Below are positions 18,033-27,132 of a DNA stretch of 64,000 nt, in pieces. The stretch is taken from contig JAOTYD010000011.1 of assembly GCA_029862005.1 (NCBI GenBank), forward strand, positions 1 to 64,000. Reading direction: 5' to 3'. This DNA comes from Gammaproteobacteria bacterium. Its GTDB lineage: Bacteria; Pseudomonadota; Gammaproteobacteria; GCA-001735895. Both the position numbers and the translations under genes were made by a program. Positions within the stretch are counted from its first letter, which is position 1; the number at the start of each line of letters is the position of its first letter. The notes below the pieces were generated by a model that made no database searches, was not told the origin of the DNA, and saw nothing but the letters and a program-made list of their open reading frames with translations.

Positions 18033-19439
18033 TTGATCCCCATCATTCTCTCGGGCGGTTCCGGCACCCGGCTCTGGCCACTGTCACGCAAGATGTACCC
18101 GAAGCAGTTTCTCAGCTTGCTGCACGAGCAGACCATGCTGCAAAAAACACTGTCGCGTCTCGACGGGCTGTCGCATTCCGCACCGACCGTCGTCTGCAAC
18201 CACGAACACCGTTTCATCGTCGCCGAACAGGCACGACAGCTCGACATCGAGGATCTTTCGATTATCCTCGAACCCGTTGGCAGAAACACGGCACCTGCGA
18301 TTGCGGTTGCAGCGATTCACGCCGCCAAACTTGCCGATGATCCGGTGTTGCTGGTACTTTCGGCGGATCACGAAATTAAGGATGAGAAGGCATTTTGCAA
18401 TGCCGTGCGGCAGGCCCAGCCGTTAGCCGAGGCAGGCAAACTGGTGACTTTCGGAATCGTCCCCAAGCACGCCGCCACGGGCTACGGCTATATCAAGCGC
18501 GGCAGTGCCGATGGAGGCGGTTTTAGCGTCGATCAATTCGTCGAAAAACCGGACCTTGAGACAGCCGAAGAATACCTGGCCGCGGGCGATTATTACTGGA
18601 ACAGTGGAATGTTCATGTTCAAGGCACATTCGTATCTCGCGGAGCTTGAAAAATTCAAACCGGATATGGTCGGACACTGCCGGCAGGCCGTCGACAATTT
18701 GCGCGAAGATATAGGTTTCCTACGCCTCGATGCGGAAGCATTTGCCAACTGCGAATCCGATTCGATCGACTATGCGGTAATGGAGAAAACCGACCTGGCC
18801 TGCGTGGTACCAATGGACGCCGGCTGGAGCGATATCGGTAGCTATTCGTCGTTGTGGGAACAGGGCGACAAGGATAAGTCGGGTAACTCTACCCACGGCG
18901 ATGTCATCACCAGCGACACTGAAAATTCGCTGGTGCATGCGGAGAGCCGACTCGTGACGGCAGTTGGGGTTAAAAACCTGGTTATCATAGAAACCCATGA
19001 CGCGGTGCTGGTTGCAGACAAGGACCAGGCAGAGAAAGTGAGGCAGATCGTCGAACAGCTCAAGCTGAATGAGCGCGAGGAAGAAAACTTTCACCGCATC
19101 GTTTACCGTCCCTGGGGCAGCTTCGATTCGGTGGATGAAGGCGACCGCTACAAGGTCAAGCGCATTACCGTAAAACCCGGCGCACGCTTATCCAAGCAGA
19201 TGCATCATCATCGCGCCGAACACTGGGTAGTGGTCAAGGGAAAGGCACGGGTTTTTCGCAACGATGAAATTTTCGACGTACATGAAAACGAGTCGGTTTT
19301 TATTCCGCTTGGCGCCACCCATTACATCGAGAACCCAGGCGTAATACCACTCGATATTATCGAAGTGCAGTCGGGCTCCTATCTTGGAGAAGACGATATT
19401 GTACGATTCGATGACGTCTATGGGCGCCGCGACGACTAA
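18033..19439 (+). CDS. manC: Mannose-1-phosphate guanylyltransferase / mannose-6-phosphate isomerase
   Basis: This bifunctional enzyme makes GDP-mannose for surface polysaccharides. The 468-residue protein has the nucleotidyltransferase domain ([20 protein letters not shown] at the N-terminus, [10 protein letters not shown], the [13 protein letters not shown] segment) and a C-terminal cupin-type isomerase domain with [14 protein letters not shown] metal-binding residues. The start is TTG with GAGG upstream. It stands alone among unrelated genes, with no other GDP-sugar genes in view. Confidence 0.92.
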   Translation: MIPIILSGGSGTRLWPLSRKMYPKQFLSLLHEQTMLQKTLSRLDGLSHSAPTVVCNHEHRFIVAEQARQLDIEDLSIILEPVGRNTAPAIAVAAIHAAKLADDPVLLVLSADHEIKDEKAFCNAVRQAQPLAEAGKLVTFGIVPKHAATGYGYIKRGSADGGGFSVDQFVEKPDLETAEEYLAAGDYYWNSGMFMFKAHSYLAELEKFKPDMVGHCRQAVDNLREDIGFLRLDAEAFANCESDSIDYAVMEKTDLACVVPMDAGWSDIGSYSSLWEQGDKDKSGNSTHGDVITSDTENSLVHAESRLVTAVGVKNLVIIETHDAVLVADKDQAEKVRQIVEQLKLNEREEENFHRIVYRPWGSFDSVDEGDRYKVKRITVKPGARLSKQMHHHRAEHWVVVKGKARVFRNDEIFDVHENESVFIPLGATHYIENPGVIPLDIIEVQSGSYLGEDDIVRFDDVYGRRDD

Positions 19440-19500
19440 ATTTCAATAAAATTGATCTGGGTCAGTTTATCTCATCGATGAAATCGGATATTTAAAGCTT

Positions 19501-20463
19501 ATGACCGACAAGAACCCACTCAAATTCGACGATACCCTGCTCGACGACGAGTTGGTTTACCCGGACTGGTTCAAGCTGAGTCTCGGCGATCTGAACGATG
19601 ATGTGGCCGAGGCGCGGGAACAGGATAAGTTCGGCATAGCCGTCTATTACGGACAAAAGCGCTGTGCCTACTGCGAAAAATTCTTCGAGATCAATCTCAC
19701 CGACAGCGCGATTGAACATTACCTGCGCGAGCATTTCGACGTGATTCCAGTCGACATCTGGGGTATCGAAGAGTTTATCGATACCAACGGCACCACCTAT
19801 ACCGAACGCGAACTGGCGCTGCGTTACGACACAAATTTTACGCCATCGCTGGTATTCTACGACCGCAAGGGCAAACCGGTATATCGCCTGCGGGGATATT
19901 ACCCGCCATACCAGTTTCGCGCGGCATTGCACTATGTGGTCGAAGGTTTCTACCGGGTTGAGAAATTTCGCGACTACCTCGAACGTGCCGAGCCGGGATT
20001 ATTCTTTACCTCGGGCGATTTAATCGAACGCGACTTTTTTCTACCGCCTCCGTATGACCTGCAGCGTAGCAAGCAATTTTCGAACAAGGCACTTGCGGTA
20101 ATATTCGAACAGGGCAACTGCCATGCCTGCGAATTACTCCACAGTGGACCTTTAACACAGGACGAAATTCTCGGCGAAATTGAAAAACTGGACGTGGTGC
20201 AGCTCAACCTGTTTGGTGATACCGAAGTAGTAACCCCTGTCGGTAAAAAGACCACGGCTAAACAATGGGGGGAAGACCTCGGGCTGTTTTATACGCCGAC
20301 CATCGTGCTATTCAGCCCCCGGGGTCACGAAATCATGCGCGTCGACTCGGTGGTACAGTTTTATCGGTTGTGGGGCGTTCTCGATTATGTCAACAAGGGC
20401 ATCTACGACCGCGGCATCGATTACCAGGGCTGGCGACTGCAACAACGCGAAACTATCGAGTAA
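19501..20463 (+). CDS. Cytoplasmic double-thioredoxin-fold protein
   Basis: The 320-residue protein holds two thioredoxin-like domains. The first has the active-site motif CAYC (Cys55 and Cys58) and a cis-proline segment NFTPSLVFYD near residue 115. The second has CHAC (Cys207 and Cys210) and its own FYTPTIVLFS cis-proline segment. There is no signal peptide, so it should act in the cytoplasm, unlike the periplasmic SoxW/DsbE relatives. The next gene starts 11 bases on, so it is probably in one operon with the aldolase and mtnA. Its redox partner is unknown. Confidence 0.75.
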   Translation: MTDKNPLKFDDTLLDDELVYPDWFKLSLGDLNDDVAEAREQDKFGIAVYYGQKRCAYCEKFFEINLTDSAIEHYLREHFDVIPVDIWGIEEFIDTNGTTYTERELALRYDTNFTPSLVFYDRKGKPVYRLRGYYPPYQFRAALHYVVEGFYRVEKFRDYLERAEPGLFFTSGDLIERDFFLPPPYDLQRSKQFSNKALAVIFEQGNCHACELLHSGPLTQDEILGEIEKLDVVQLNLFGDTEVVTPVGKKTTAKQWGEDLGLFYTPTIVLFSPRGHEIMRVDSVVQFYRLWGVLDYVNKGIYDRGIDYQGWRLQQRETIE

Positions 20464-20474
20464 GATACCTTTCC

Positions 20475-21140
20475 ATGACTTCAGATTCTGCCACGCGAAC
20501 CTCATTGTCGCGCAAGGTAATCGAAAATTGCCTGGCGATGAATTCCCGGTACATCAATCAGGGCAGTGCCGGTAATATCAGTGTGCGCTACGAAGACGGT
20601 TTCCTGATAACACCGTCTGGCGTCGCCTACGAACGCCTACAGCCCGAGGATATCGTTTTTGTTAACCGGGATGGTATTTCGCAAGACCGGATGGCACCAT
20701 CGAGCGAATGGCGCATGCATCGGGATATTTACGTTGACCGGCCCGAAGCCGGGGCGGTATTGCATGCGCATTCAACTTTTGCGACCGCCCTGTCCTGCCT
20801 GCGCCTCGAGATCCCCGCATTTCATTACATGGTCGCAGTGGCCGGTGGTAGTAATATCCGCTGTGCCGAGTACGCATTGTTCGGCACCCAGGCGTTGTCC
20901 GACAATATGCTGGCTGCACTTGACGGCCGACGAGCCTGCCTGCTTGGAACGCATGGTATGATTTGTTACCACGACAACCTGGACAAGGTATTGTTGCTGG
21001 GGATCGAGATCGAGTCCCTGGCCAGACAGTACTGGCATGCCTGTCAGCTCGGTGAACCCGTTCTACTGGACGATGCGCAGATGACTGAAGTACTCGAGCG
21101 ATTCAAAAGCTACGGCAAACAACCCGGGGACGCAGGCTGA
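20475..21140 (+). CDS. Class II aldolase (fuculose-phosphate-aldolase type), probable 5-thioribulose/5-deoxyribulose-1-phosphate aldolase
   Basis: This 221-residue protein has the zinc aldolase signature: GSAGNISVRYEDGFLITPSG, the SSEW glutamate, the HAHS histidine pair and GTHGM. It resembles L-fuculose-phosphate aldolase (Ald2 type) more than the MtnB dehydratase. It is followed after four bases by mtnA. That pair is the mark of the DHAP shunt, in which MtnA makes (methylthio)ribulose 1-phosphate. The aldolase then splits it to DHAP and (methylthio)acetaldehyde or acetaldehyde. The kinase or phosphorylase step is not in the window. The ATG at 20475 was chosen because earlier in-frame starts lie inside the preceding gene. 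Confidence 0.85.
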   Translation: MTSDSATRTSLSRKVIENCLAMNSRYINQGSAGNISVRYEDGFLITPSGVAYERLQPEDIVFVNRDGISQDRMAPSSEWRMHRDIYVDRPEAGAVLHAHSTFATALSCLRLEIPAFHYMVAVAGGSNIRCAEYALFGTQALSDNMLAALDGRRACLLGTHGMICYHDNLDKVLLLGIEIESLARQYWHACQLGEPVLLDDAQMTEVLERFKSYGKQPGDAG

Positions 21141-21144
21141 AACC

Positions 21145-22245
21145 ATGAATGTCGATGGCGTCGCCTACCGCAGCATCTGGATCAATAACGACGGCTGGTC
21201 GGTCGACGTAATCGATCAAACCCGACTGCCGCACGCATTCGAGGTCAGAAACCTGCAAAGCCTGGACGATGCCTGTGCGGCGATACGCGATATGGTGGTG
21301 CGCGGTGCTCCACTCATAGGTACAACCGCAGCCTACGGTTATTACCTGGCACTATGCGATGATCCGTCAGACAAGGGGGTAGAACATGCCTACCAGAAAC
21401 TTTTCGAGACCAGGCCCACGGCTGTAAACCTGCGCTGGGCGCTGGACCTGGTCAAGGTAAAAACTGCGACATTGTCGCCCTCCGAGCGGGCTGCCATGGC
21501 ATTTTCCCAGGCCGATAAAATAGCCGAGCTTGATGTCATAACCAATCAGAGCATCGGTGCACATGGCCTGGAACTGATCGAAAATATTGCGCTTGAAAAA
21601 CAACCCGGAGAATCGGTAAACATACTCACCCACTGCAATGCGGGCTGGCTTGCGACGGTCGACTGGGGTACCGCAACCGCACCAATTTACATGGCCCACA
21701 ACGCCGGTATTTCGGTTCACGTCTGGGTCGACGAAACCCGGCCTCGCAACCAGGGCGCCAGCCTGACTGCCTGGGAACTGGGACATCATGGCGTCCCGCA
21801 CAGCCTGATTGTCGATAACCTCGGCGGACACTTGATGCAGCAGGGCATGGTAGACCTGTGTCTGGTAGGTAGTGATCGTACCACTCGCAGCGGCGATGTC
21901 TGCAACAAGGTTGGCACTTACCTTAAAGCCCTGGCCGCAAAAGACAACGACGTCGCGTTTTACGTTTGCCTGCCGAGCACCACGATCGACTGGACGATCA
22001 GCAATGGAATAAGAGAAGTTCCCATCGAACAGCGTGACGCAACCGAGGTGTCGCAGGTTATCGGCAAACTAAGCAGTGGCGACATCGATCATGTGACCAT
22101 TACCCCGGATGGCACCGGGGTTGTTAATTATGCCTTCGACGTAACTCCGGCCAGACTCATCACTGGCCTGATTACCGAGCGCGCCATCGTTAAGGCCACT
22201 GAAAACGACCTTACATCTAACTTTCCCGAGCATTCGTCAAATTAA
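21145..22245 (+). CDS. mtnA: S-methyl-5-thioribose-1-phosphate isomerase
   Basis: MtnA isomerises 5-methylthioribose 1-phosphate (or 5-deoxyribose 1-phosphate) to the ribulose form. The 366-residue protein shows the family motifs DMVVRGAPLIGTTAAYG and LTHCNAGWLATVDWGTA (catalytic Cys). Further on are HVWVDETRPRNQGA and DRTTRSGDVCNKVGTY (catalytic Asp). It is translationally close to the class II aldolase, giving a two-step salvage unit for by-products of SAM radical and polyamine chemistry. The rest of the classical Mtn methionine salvage genes are absent here. Confidence 0.93.
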   Translation: MNVDGVAYRSIWINNDGWSVDVIDQTRLPHAFEVRNLQSLDDACAAIRDMVVRGAPLIGTTAAYGYYLALCDDPSDKGVEHAYQKLFETRPTAVNLRWALDLVKVKTATLSPSERAAMAFSQADKIAELDVITNQSIGAHGLELIENIALEKQPGESVNILTHCNAGWLATVDWGTATAPIYMAHNAGISVHVWVDETRPRNQGASLTAWELGHHGVPHSLIVDNLGGHLMQQGMVDLCLVGSDRTTRSGDVCNKVGTYLKALAAKDNDVAFYVCLPSTTIDWTISNGIREVPIEQRDATEVSQVIGKLSSGDIDHVTITPDGTGVVNYAFDVTPARLITGLITERAIVKATENDLTSNFPEHSSN

Positions 22246-22291
22246 ACCCCGGCATAAAGCTTTAATGCACGAGCAATCTGCACAAATTGTT

Positions 22292-22321
22292 TTGACCGAT
22301 CGTTCCAAACTCGTTTAATAT
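22292..22321 (+). promoter_or_regulatory. Possible sigma-70 promoter for the TetR gene
   Basis: TTGACC at 22292-22297 and TAATAT at 22316-22321 are separated by 18 bases and lie about 25 bases before the TetR ATG. The match to -35 and -10 consensus is moderate. No obvious autoregulatory palindrome is seen around it. Confidence 0.35.
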
Positions 22322-22345
22322 GTACCGACTAACTGAGGATTAACC

Positions 22346-22927
22346 ATGCCCTGGGAAAAGTGTTACGACGAAACCGAGGTACTGGATAGCGCGATGAAGG
22401 CCTTCTGGTCAAAGGGCTATGAAGCCACGTCGCTGCAGGAGCTGGTGAAAGCAACCGGAATAAATCGTGGCAGTATATACAACGCCTTCCCCGGTAAACG
22501 AACGCTGTTCATGCGCGCACTCGAACACTATGACCGGATTTATCGCATCGAACATTTGCAGGAGATCGCAGAAAAACATGCTCCTGTAGAGGCGATCATC
22601 ACCGTTTTCAAAACAGCCGTCACAAATCCGATTGACAGTGATACCCCCTGGGGCTGCCTGTTAGTCAATACCGCCCTCGAGTTATCGCCGCATGATCCCG
22701 AGGTCGCTGAATTCGTCGATCACAGTTTAAGGGGCGTCGAAGCGTTTTTTTACGCACGCATAGAGGCCGCAAAACAAGATAAAACAATTAATGCCTCACT
22801 GGATTCCGAGTCTACCGCAAAGTCATTGCTCAGCCTGTTTTTAGGATTGCGTGTACTAACGCGCATAAATGTTCGACAAACCACTATCGAAGCCGTCACA
22901 TCACAGGCCAGGATGATGCTGAAGTAA
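22346..22927 (+). CDS. TetR/AcrR family transcriptional regulator
   Basis: The protein has 193 residues. Its N-terminal helix-turn-helix (AFWSKGYEATSLQELVKATGINRGSIYNAFPGK in overlapping pieces, residues about 18-50) is typical of the branch that controls redox or xenobiotic genes. The C-terminal helical domain binds an unknown ligand. It is followed after 52 bases by an AhpD-like gene on the same strand, which is its probable target. GAGGA precedes the ATG. Confidence 0.88.
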   Translation: MPWEKCYDETEVLDSAMKAFWSKGYEATSLQELVKATGINRGSIYNAFPGKRTLFMRALEHYDRIYRIEHLQEIAEKHAPVEAIITVFKTAVTNPIDSDTPWGCLLVNTALELSPHDPEVAEFVDHSLRGVEAFFYARIEAAKQDKTINASLDSESTAKSLLSLFLGLRVLTRINVRQTTIEAVTSQARMMLK

Positions 22928-22979
22928 CAAACCTGGCCGAACCTGGAACCATTGTTCCGCAAAACCGGAGGAGAAAATC

Positions 22980-23549
22980 ATGAGTGTTTCTTATGTAGAA
23001 AGAGATCAGGCAGATGCCGAAACTATTGCCTTTTACGATAAGGCCGAGGATCGATTTCAGGCGCTGTTGAATATATTCAAGGTGTTTGGACACCAACCCG
23101 AGTACGGTACCGCATTCACCGACCTGATCATGGCCATTCTAAAAGATGGCGTGCTCGACTGGCAAACCAAGGAATTACTGATATTAAAAGCGACTCAACG
23201 TAATGACTGTCAGTACTGCGTAGTCCAGCATGAACGCGTTTCAGACATGCTCGGCATTCCAGCCGAAAAAATTGCCGATATCGACGGTGACAAGTATAAA
23301 ACCAGCCCGCATTTCACCGAAGGTGAGAAAGCGTTGATGGATTTGACCGTGCAAATCGGTGAAGACGCGAATCGGGTATCGAACGAACTCTGGGAACGCC
23401 TGCATGCTAACTGGAGCGAACCGCAAATCGTTGATGCGGTATTCGTCATCACGATTTATATCGCGGTTTCCAAATTTGGAGACGCACTCGGTGTTGAACT
23501 GGAACCGATGTTCGACGGATTTGAACCGCAACTGAAGGTTAGGCACTAA
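22980..23549 (+). CDS. Carboxymuconolactone-decarboxylase family protein (AhpD-like)
   Basis: The 189-residue protein carries the AhpD/CMD fold with the redox motif CQYCVVQHE (Cys, Cys, His about residues 77-84). In AhpD this motif takes part in alkylhydroperoxidase reactions through a disulfide. The neighbours TetR and glutaredoxin agree with a thiol redox or peroxide role. Genuine carboxymuconolactone decarboxylation is unlikely because the CxxC-His pattern marks the peroxidase branch. Confidence 0.82.
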   Translation: MSVSYVERDQADAETIAFYDKAEDRFQALLNIFKVFGHQPEYGTAFTDLIMAILKDGVLDWQTKELLILKATQRNDCQYCVVQHERVSDMLGIPAEKIADIDGDKYKTSPHFTEGEKALMDLTVQIGEDANRVSNELWERLHANWSEPQIVDAVFVITIYIAVSKFGDALGVELEPMFDGFEPQLKVRH

Positions 23550-23564
23550 TTCAGGAGCCTGTAG

Positions 23565-23590
23565 TACGCGGGCATATTGATGCCCGCGTA
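23565..23590. terminator. Strong stem-loop between the AhpD-like gene and glutaredoxin
   Basis: A perfect 11-base-pair, GC-rich stem (TACGCGGGCAT pairing with ATGCCCGCGTA) closes a 4-base ATTG loop. It starts 16 bases after the AhpD-like stop. There is no T-run after it, so it is either a partial (attenuating) terminator or an mRNA-stabilising hairpin rather than a classical intrinsic terminator. Confidence 0.55.
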
Positions 23591-23608
23591 ACCTTGCAGC
23601 GCACGAAA

Positions 23609-23833
23609 ATGAAAGATATCGAAATTTTTACCGGACCTGGCTGTGCACATTGTGAACAGGCCAAGGCATTGCTCAAACTACATGGGCTTGATTACACCGA
23701 GCGCGATGTCAGCGAGCCTGCTGTTATGGGCGAGTTCAGAGAGCGGCTGCCACGATCAAAGGCGCTACCCCAGATATTTGCCGATGGTAAACACCTCGGA
23801 AGCCTCGAAGACCTGCAGATAAACTTGCAGTGA
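23609..23833 (+). CDS. Glutaredoxin
   Basis: This small dithiol glutaredoxin (74 residues from the ATG at 23609) has the active site GCAHCEQAK near the N-terminus, the YTERDVSEP segment, and LPQIFADGKHLGS supplying the cis-proline and the glutathione-binding loop. It reduces disulfides or mixed glutathione disulfides in the cytoplasm. An earlier TTG (23594) is possible but lies next to the hairpin. It is convergent with the O-methyltransferase gene. Confidence 0.88.
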   Translation: MKDIEIFTGPGCAHCEQAKALLKLHGLDYTERDVSEPAVMGEFRERLPRSKALPQIFADGKHLGSLEDLQINLQ

Positions 23834-23840
23834 TAGCGGC

Positions 23841-24509
23841 TTAGCCGTTCTTACGCATCACGGTCAGGCCGTCGCCGATTGGGATCAGCGACAGATCGTA
23901 ACTGCCTGGTGCCCGATCATGAATCCATTGATTGAGCTCACGCAGCGCTACGGTATCTTCACTGGTGTCTCCAGCATCGACCACCGAACCGCTCCAGAGT
24001 ACATTGTCGAGCGTTATCAGGCCACCGGCTCTGACCAGCACCAGGCAGGATTCGACGTAGGCCCGGTAGCCGCTCTTATCGGCGTCTATATAGGCAAAAT
24101 CGTACTTACCCTCGTGGCCTTCGTCGATCAGGCGATCAAGGGTTTGTTGTGCCGGTGCAATTTGCAGATCAATCCGATCCTGGACCGATGCCGCCTGCCA
24201 GTGCTCGCGCGCAATACGGGTGAAATCTTCACTCACATCACAGCAGGTCATCTTCAATAGCGGTATTGCCAGGGTTAATCTCAGGCTGGTGTAACCGGTG
24301 AAGGTGCCGATTTCGAGGCCCTGTTTTGCGTTCAGCATTTTAAACAACAGCACCAGCAACTGGACCTGCTCGGGCGAACTGATCATATTTGCATCGGGCA
24401 TACCCAGTGTCTGTTCACGCAGCTGCAGGCAAGCTTCCGGTTCATGCAGCGAAACGTCCAGCAGGTACTGCTGCAGGATTTCATCGAGACCTATAGATGA
24501 CGTCGACAT
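23841..24509 (-). CDS. SAM-dependent O-methyltransferase (family 3, catechol-type)
   Basis: The 222-residue protein has the CCoAMT/catechol O-methyltransferase pattern: GLEIGTFTGYTSLRL (SAM loop), CCDVSEDF, YDFAYIDADKSGY (metal-binding Asp) and GGLITLDNVLWSG. It should methylate a hydroxyl using Mg2+, and the substrate is unknown. It is transcribed divergently from the GST gene with a 129-base gap. Confidence 0.88.
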   Translation of the reverse strand: MSTSSIGLDEILQQYLLDVSLHEPEACLQLREQTLGMPDANMISSPEQVQLLVLLFKMLNAKQGLEIGTFTGYTSLRLTLAIPLLKMTCCDVSEDFTRIAREHWQAASVQDRIDLQIAPAQQTLDRLIDEGHEGKYDFAYIDADKSGYRAYVESCLVLVRAGGLITLDNVLWSGSVVDAGDTSEDTVALRELNQWIHDRAPGSYDLSLIPIGDGLTVMRKNG

Positions 24510-24638
24510 GATGATTTCTCCCCAAATTCTAATTCACCCCAAAAAGACCATAATTTTTTTGTGGTTGATATTGATTTCGTTGGTCCATACATACGAATCT
24601 TAATGACCTAATTTTGACTTAAGCCGGGAAACAACACA

Positions 24639-25298
24639 ATGTCGTTACACTTGATCAGCTATAAAACCTGCCCCTTCGTTCAGCGTGCAGTGATCACCCT
24701 GAAACACAAGAAAATCGATTTTGATATCACCTATATCGACCTCGCCGATCCGCCCGACTGGTTCCTCGAACTCTCGCCATTGGCGAAAGTTCCGGTATTG
24801 AAGGTTGACGACGAAATCCTTTTTGAATCAGCTGTTATCAATGAATATCTCGATGAAATCACCGGCGGCGATCTGCAGCCCAGGGAACCTCTGGCACGCG
24901 CCAAGAACCGCGCCTGGATAGAATTTGCCTCGAATATGCTGGGTAATCTCTACATGATGAAAATGAGCAAAGACAGGGACAGGTATAACAAGTACAGCGA
25001 ATTACTGGTGAGCCAGCTCGAGCGGGTCGAGAAACGCCTCGGAGACGGCCCGTGGTTTAACGGGGCTGAATTTTCACTCGCCGACACCGCCTTCGCCCCT
25101 TTCTTCAGGCAAGACTCGGTGGCCGATGGCAAACTCTCGGTGATCAATCCTGAAAAAATGCCCCGGGTCAACGCCTGGGCCGAGCGCCTGCTGGCACTAC
25201 CCGAGGTTCGGGAATCTGTGGTCGATGAATTCGAAGACCTGTATATCAATGCCATGGAAAAGAACGGCTCCTACAGCCTGCAGCGGTTAGCGGCCTAG
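24639..25298 (+). CDS. Glutathione S-transferase family protein
   Basis: The 219-residue protein has an N-terminal thioredoxin-like domain with CPFVQRA (a Cys-type active site, as in omega-class GSTs), LSPLAKVPVLKVDD and ESAVINEYLDE for glutathione binding. The C-terminal domain is all-helical. The Cys active site suggests a thiol transferase or glutathionyl reductase role rather than conjugation. It appears to be transcribed alone. Confidence 0.88.
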   Translation: MSLHLISYKTCPFVQRAVITLKHKKIDFDITYIDLADPPDWFLELSPLAKVPVLKVDDEILFESAVINEYLDEITGGDLQPREPLARAKNRAWIEFASNMLGNLYMMKMSKDRDRYNKYSELLVSQLERVEKRLGDGPWFNGAEFSLADTAFAPFFRQDSVADGKLSVINPEKMPRVNAWAERLLALPEVRESVVDEFEDLYINAMEKNGSYSLQRLAA

Positions 25299-25451
25299 GA
25301 TAAGTTCTTGCGATAAAAGCCAGGGATTTGATCCCACATGCACGTTTGTCTTTAAGCGGAACCAGGTCTGGAAGATTCCCGTCGAGGCTGGAATCGCTGT
25401 ATAGTGACTGTTAAATGAGATTGATATTACTTATGAACAAAAGAGGTCTTA

Positions 25452-26195
25452 ATGGCTAACTGGCTAGAAGGCAAAGTCGTTGAGAATCGACGCCTGAATG
25501 ATTACCTGACATCGTTGATTATCGATGTTCAACTCAACGGGTACGAGGCTGGACAGTTCGTGCGCGTCGGCCTGCCCGATGGCGATACCGTGCTGGCACG
25601 ACCCTATTCGCTGGTCAATACCCCGCAAGAAAGCCATCTCGAAGTGTACTTCAATATCGTCGAGGAAGGCCCTCTTTCGCCGCGGCTATTCGATCTCAAG
25701 TCAGGCGACGACGTTCTGGTCTCGGATAATCCCTCGGGGTTCCTGACCATCAGTGAAATTCCACAATGCAACCATTTATGGATGATTGCAACTGGCACCG
25801 GTATCGGACCCTTTCTTGCAATTCTCAAAAGCGAAGCCGCCTGGGAAAAGTTTGGAAAAATCATGCTGTGCTACTCGGTGAGTTACGCGCACGAGCTCGC
25901 CTACCAGGACACGATCGGGCAGATCGCTGAAATGCATGGCGATCGATTCTGTTACCTGCCGATAGTGACACGAGAAAAATTAGCAGCTTGTCTCGGTAAG
26001 CGAGTTCCCTCGGTGATGCAGGATGGCAGTCTCGAGCAGAAGGCCGGCGTCATCATTAACGCCGAGAACTCCCACGTCATGATGTGCGGCAGCTCCGACA
26101 TGATTACCGATGTCAGCGCCGAGCTGGTATCACGCGAGATGAAAAAACATCGCCGCCGCGACCCGGGTCATTTCACGACCGAGAAGTATCACTAG
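25452..26195 (+). CDS. fpr: Ferredoxin/flavodoxin--NADP+ reductase
   Basis: The 247-residue FAD enzyme resembles E. coli Fpr along its length. It has the FAD motif RPYSLVN, the NADP loop ATGTGIGPFLAIL, and the C-terminal VMMCGSSDMI plus a basic RRRDPGHFTTEKY tail. It moves electrons between NADPH and ferredoxin or flavodoxin, and could feed the Rieske or other iron-sulfur enzymes. It is convergent with the Nudix gene, with one base between stops. Confidence 0.92.
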   Translation: MANWLEGKVVENRRLNDYLTSLIIDVQLNGYEAGQFVRVGLPDGDTVLARPYSLVNTPQESHLEVYFNIVEEGPLSPRLFDLKSGDDVLVSDNPSGFLTISEIPQCNHLWMIATGTGIGPFLAILKSEAAWEKFGKIMLCYSVSYAHELAYQDTIGQIAEMHGDRFCYLPIVTREKLAACLGKRVPSVMQDGSLEQKAGVIINAENSHVMMCGSSDMITDVSAELVSREMKKHRRRDPGHFTTEKYH

Positions 26196-26196
26196 T

Positions 26197-26805
26197 TTAA
26201 TCGCCGCGCAGTACCTCGATCAGCGACAGGGTCATGCGCGCAGTTGCTCCCCATAGCATTTCCCCATCGTAAAGGTCATAGTAGACCACTGGCCAGGGTC
26301 TCCGGGAATCTGGGTGTTGACGTTCCTCGAAGCGATAGTTCGAGGCTTCGGCGAGCCAGTTCAGCGGAATTGTAAACGCGCGCGCAACTTCGATTTCATC
26401 CAGGTTTAACGGGTACGGCCAGGGCACGACTCCGATGTAAGGTCGAACCTGAAATTCACTGATGGTGTGATGATGGTTGATGTGCCCGAGTACTTCGATA
26501 TCACTGGCGGCGATACCTATCTCTTCCTCGGTCTCCCGCAGTGCCGTCGCCAGCAAGGTTTCATCGGCCTCATCGCGTTTGCCGCCGGCGAACGCGACCT
26601 GCCCGCTATGGCGGTCGCCCTCGTAGCTGGTTCGTCGGATATAAAGAATATGCCAGGCGTTGTCGATGCGTACAAACGGTACCAGTACCGCAGCCTCGCG
26701 TGCCGCATCACTTAACAATTCCGGGGGGACATCATAAGTCGTGTCACGTTGAGCATGCAGGCGCGCTCGAATGTCATCGACGCTGAGAGCATCCAGTTCA
26801 GGCAC
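26197..26805 (-). CDS. Nudix hydrolase, CoA pyrophosphatase-like (NudL/YeaB)
   Basis: Using the GTG at 26805, the protein is 202 residues. It contains RRTSYEGDRHSGQVAFAGGK, the NudL-type extension before the Nudix box, and then ALRETEEEIGI of the box. It continues with HTISEFQVRPYIGVV. NudL enzymes cleave CoA and its derivatives to 4'-phosphopantetheine and 3',5'-ADP. The frame is open further upstream, but that part lies over the DUF1289 gene. The GTG overlaps the DUF1289 stop region by 8 bases, indicating coupling. Confidence 0.82.
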   Translation of the reverse strand: MPELDALSVDDIRARLHAQRDTTYDVPPELLSDAAREAAVLVPFVRIDNAWHILYIRRTSYEGDRHSGQVAFAGGKRDEADETLLATALRETEEEIGIAASDIEVLGHINHHHTISEFQVRPYIGVVPWPYPLNLDEIEVARAFTIPLNWLAEASNYRFEERQHPDSRRPWPVVYYDLYDGEMLWGATARMTLSLIEVLRGD

Positions 26806-27001
26806 GCCTTGAGGCCCTGCTCCTGCGTGCCGCTGCCAGATCCAGGAATTCCAGCCGCTTTTCGTTACTGGCAGCACTCCAGGCACAGATTTCGTCGATG
26901 CTGCGAAAACAGCCCAGGCAGATGTCATTATCATCGAGCGTGCAGTGGCGCACACACGGGGATTCAACCCGCACCGGTTTATCAGTATCCGAAGTTGCCA
27001 T
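26798..27001 (-). CDS. DUF1289 family protein
   Basis: This 67-residue protein has the four-cysteine pattern of DUF1289 (CVRHC then CLGC, with a conserved IDEICAWSAASNEKR segment), probably a small zinc or iron-sulfur binding unit. Its function is unknown. It lies upstream of, and overlaps, the Nudix gene. DUF1289 genes are often found next to Nudix or dehydrogenase genes in proteobacteria. Confidence 0.82.
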   Translation of the reverse strand: MATSDTDKPVRVESPCVRHCTLDDNDICLGCFRSIDEICAWSAASNEKRLEFLDLAAARRSRASRRA

Positions 27002-27132
27002 TGTCGAATTCCGGGTGATCTTTCAGTAGAAGAAGTTGCTGGTCCATAGTGGGCGAAGCCTAAATTATTCCGATACCCTGACACAAGTACTAGCCGCTTG
27101 CATCAGTCTAAAAAACCTGTAATTTTAACGGC

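Noticed and set aside
20265-20474. Longer N-terminus for the class II aldolase
   Set aside because: The extension lies inside the double-thioredoxin gene and does not match the family; the ATG at 20475 fits.
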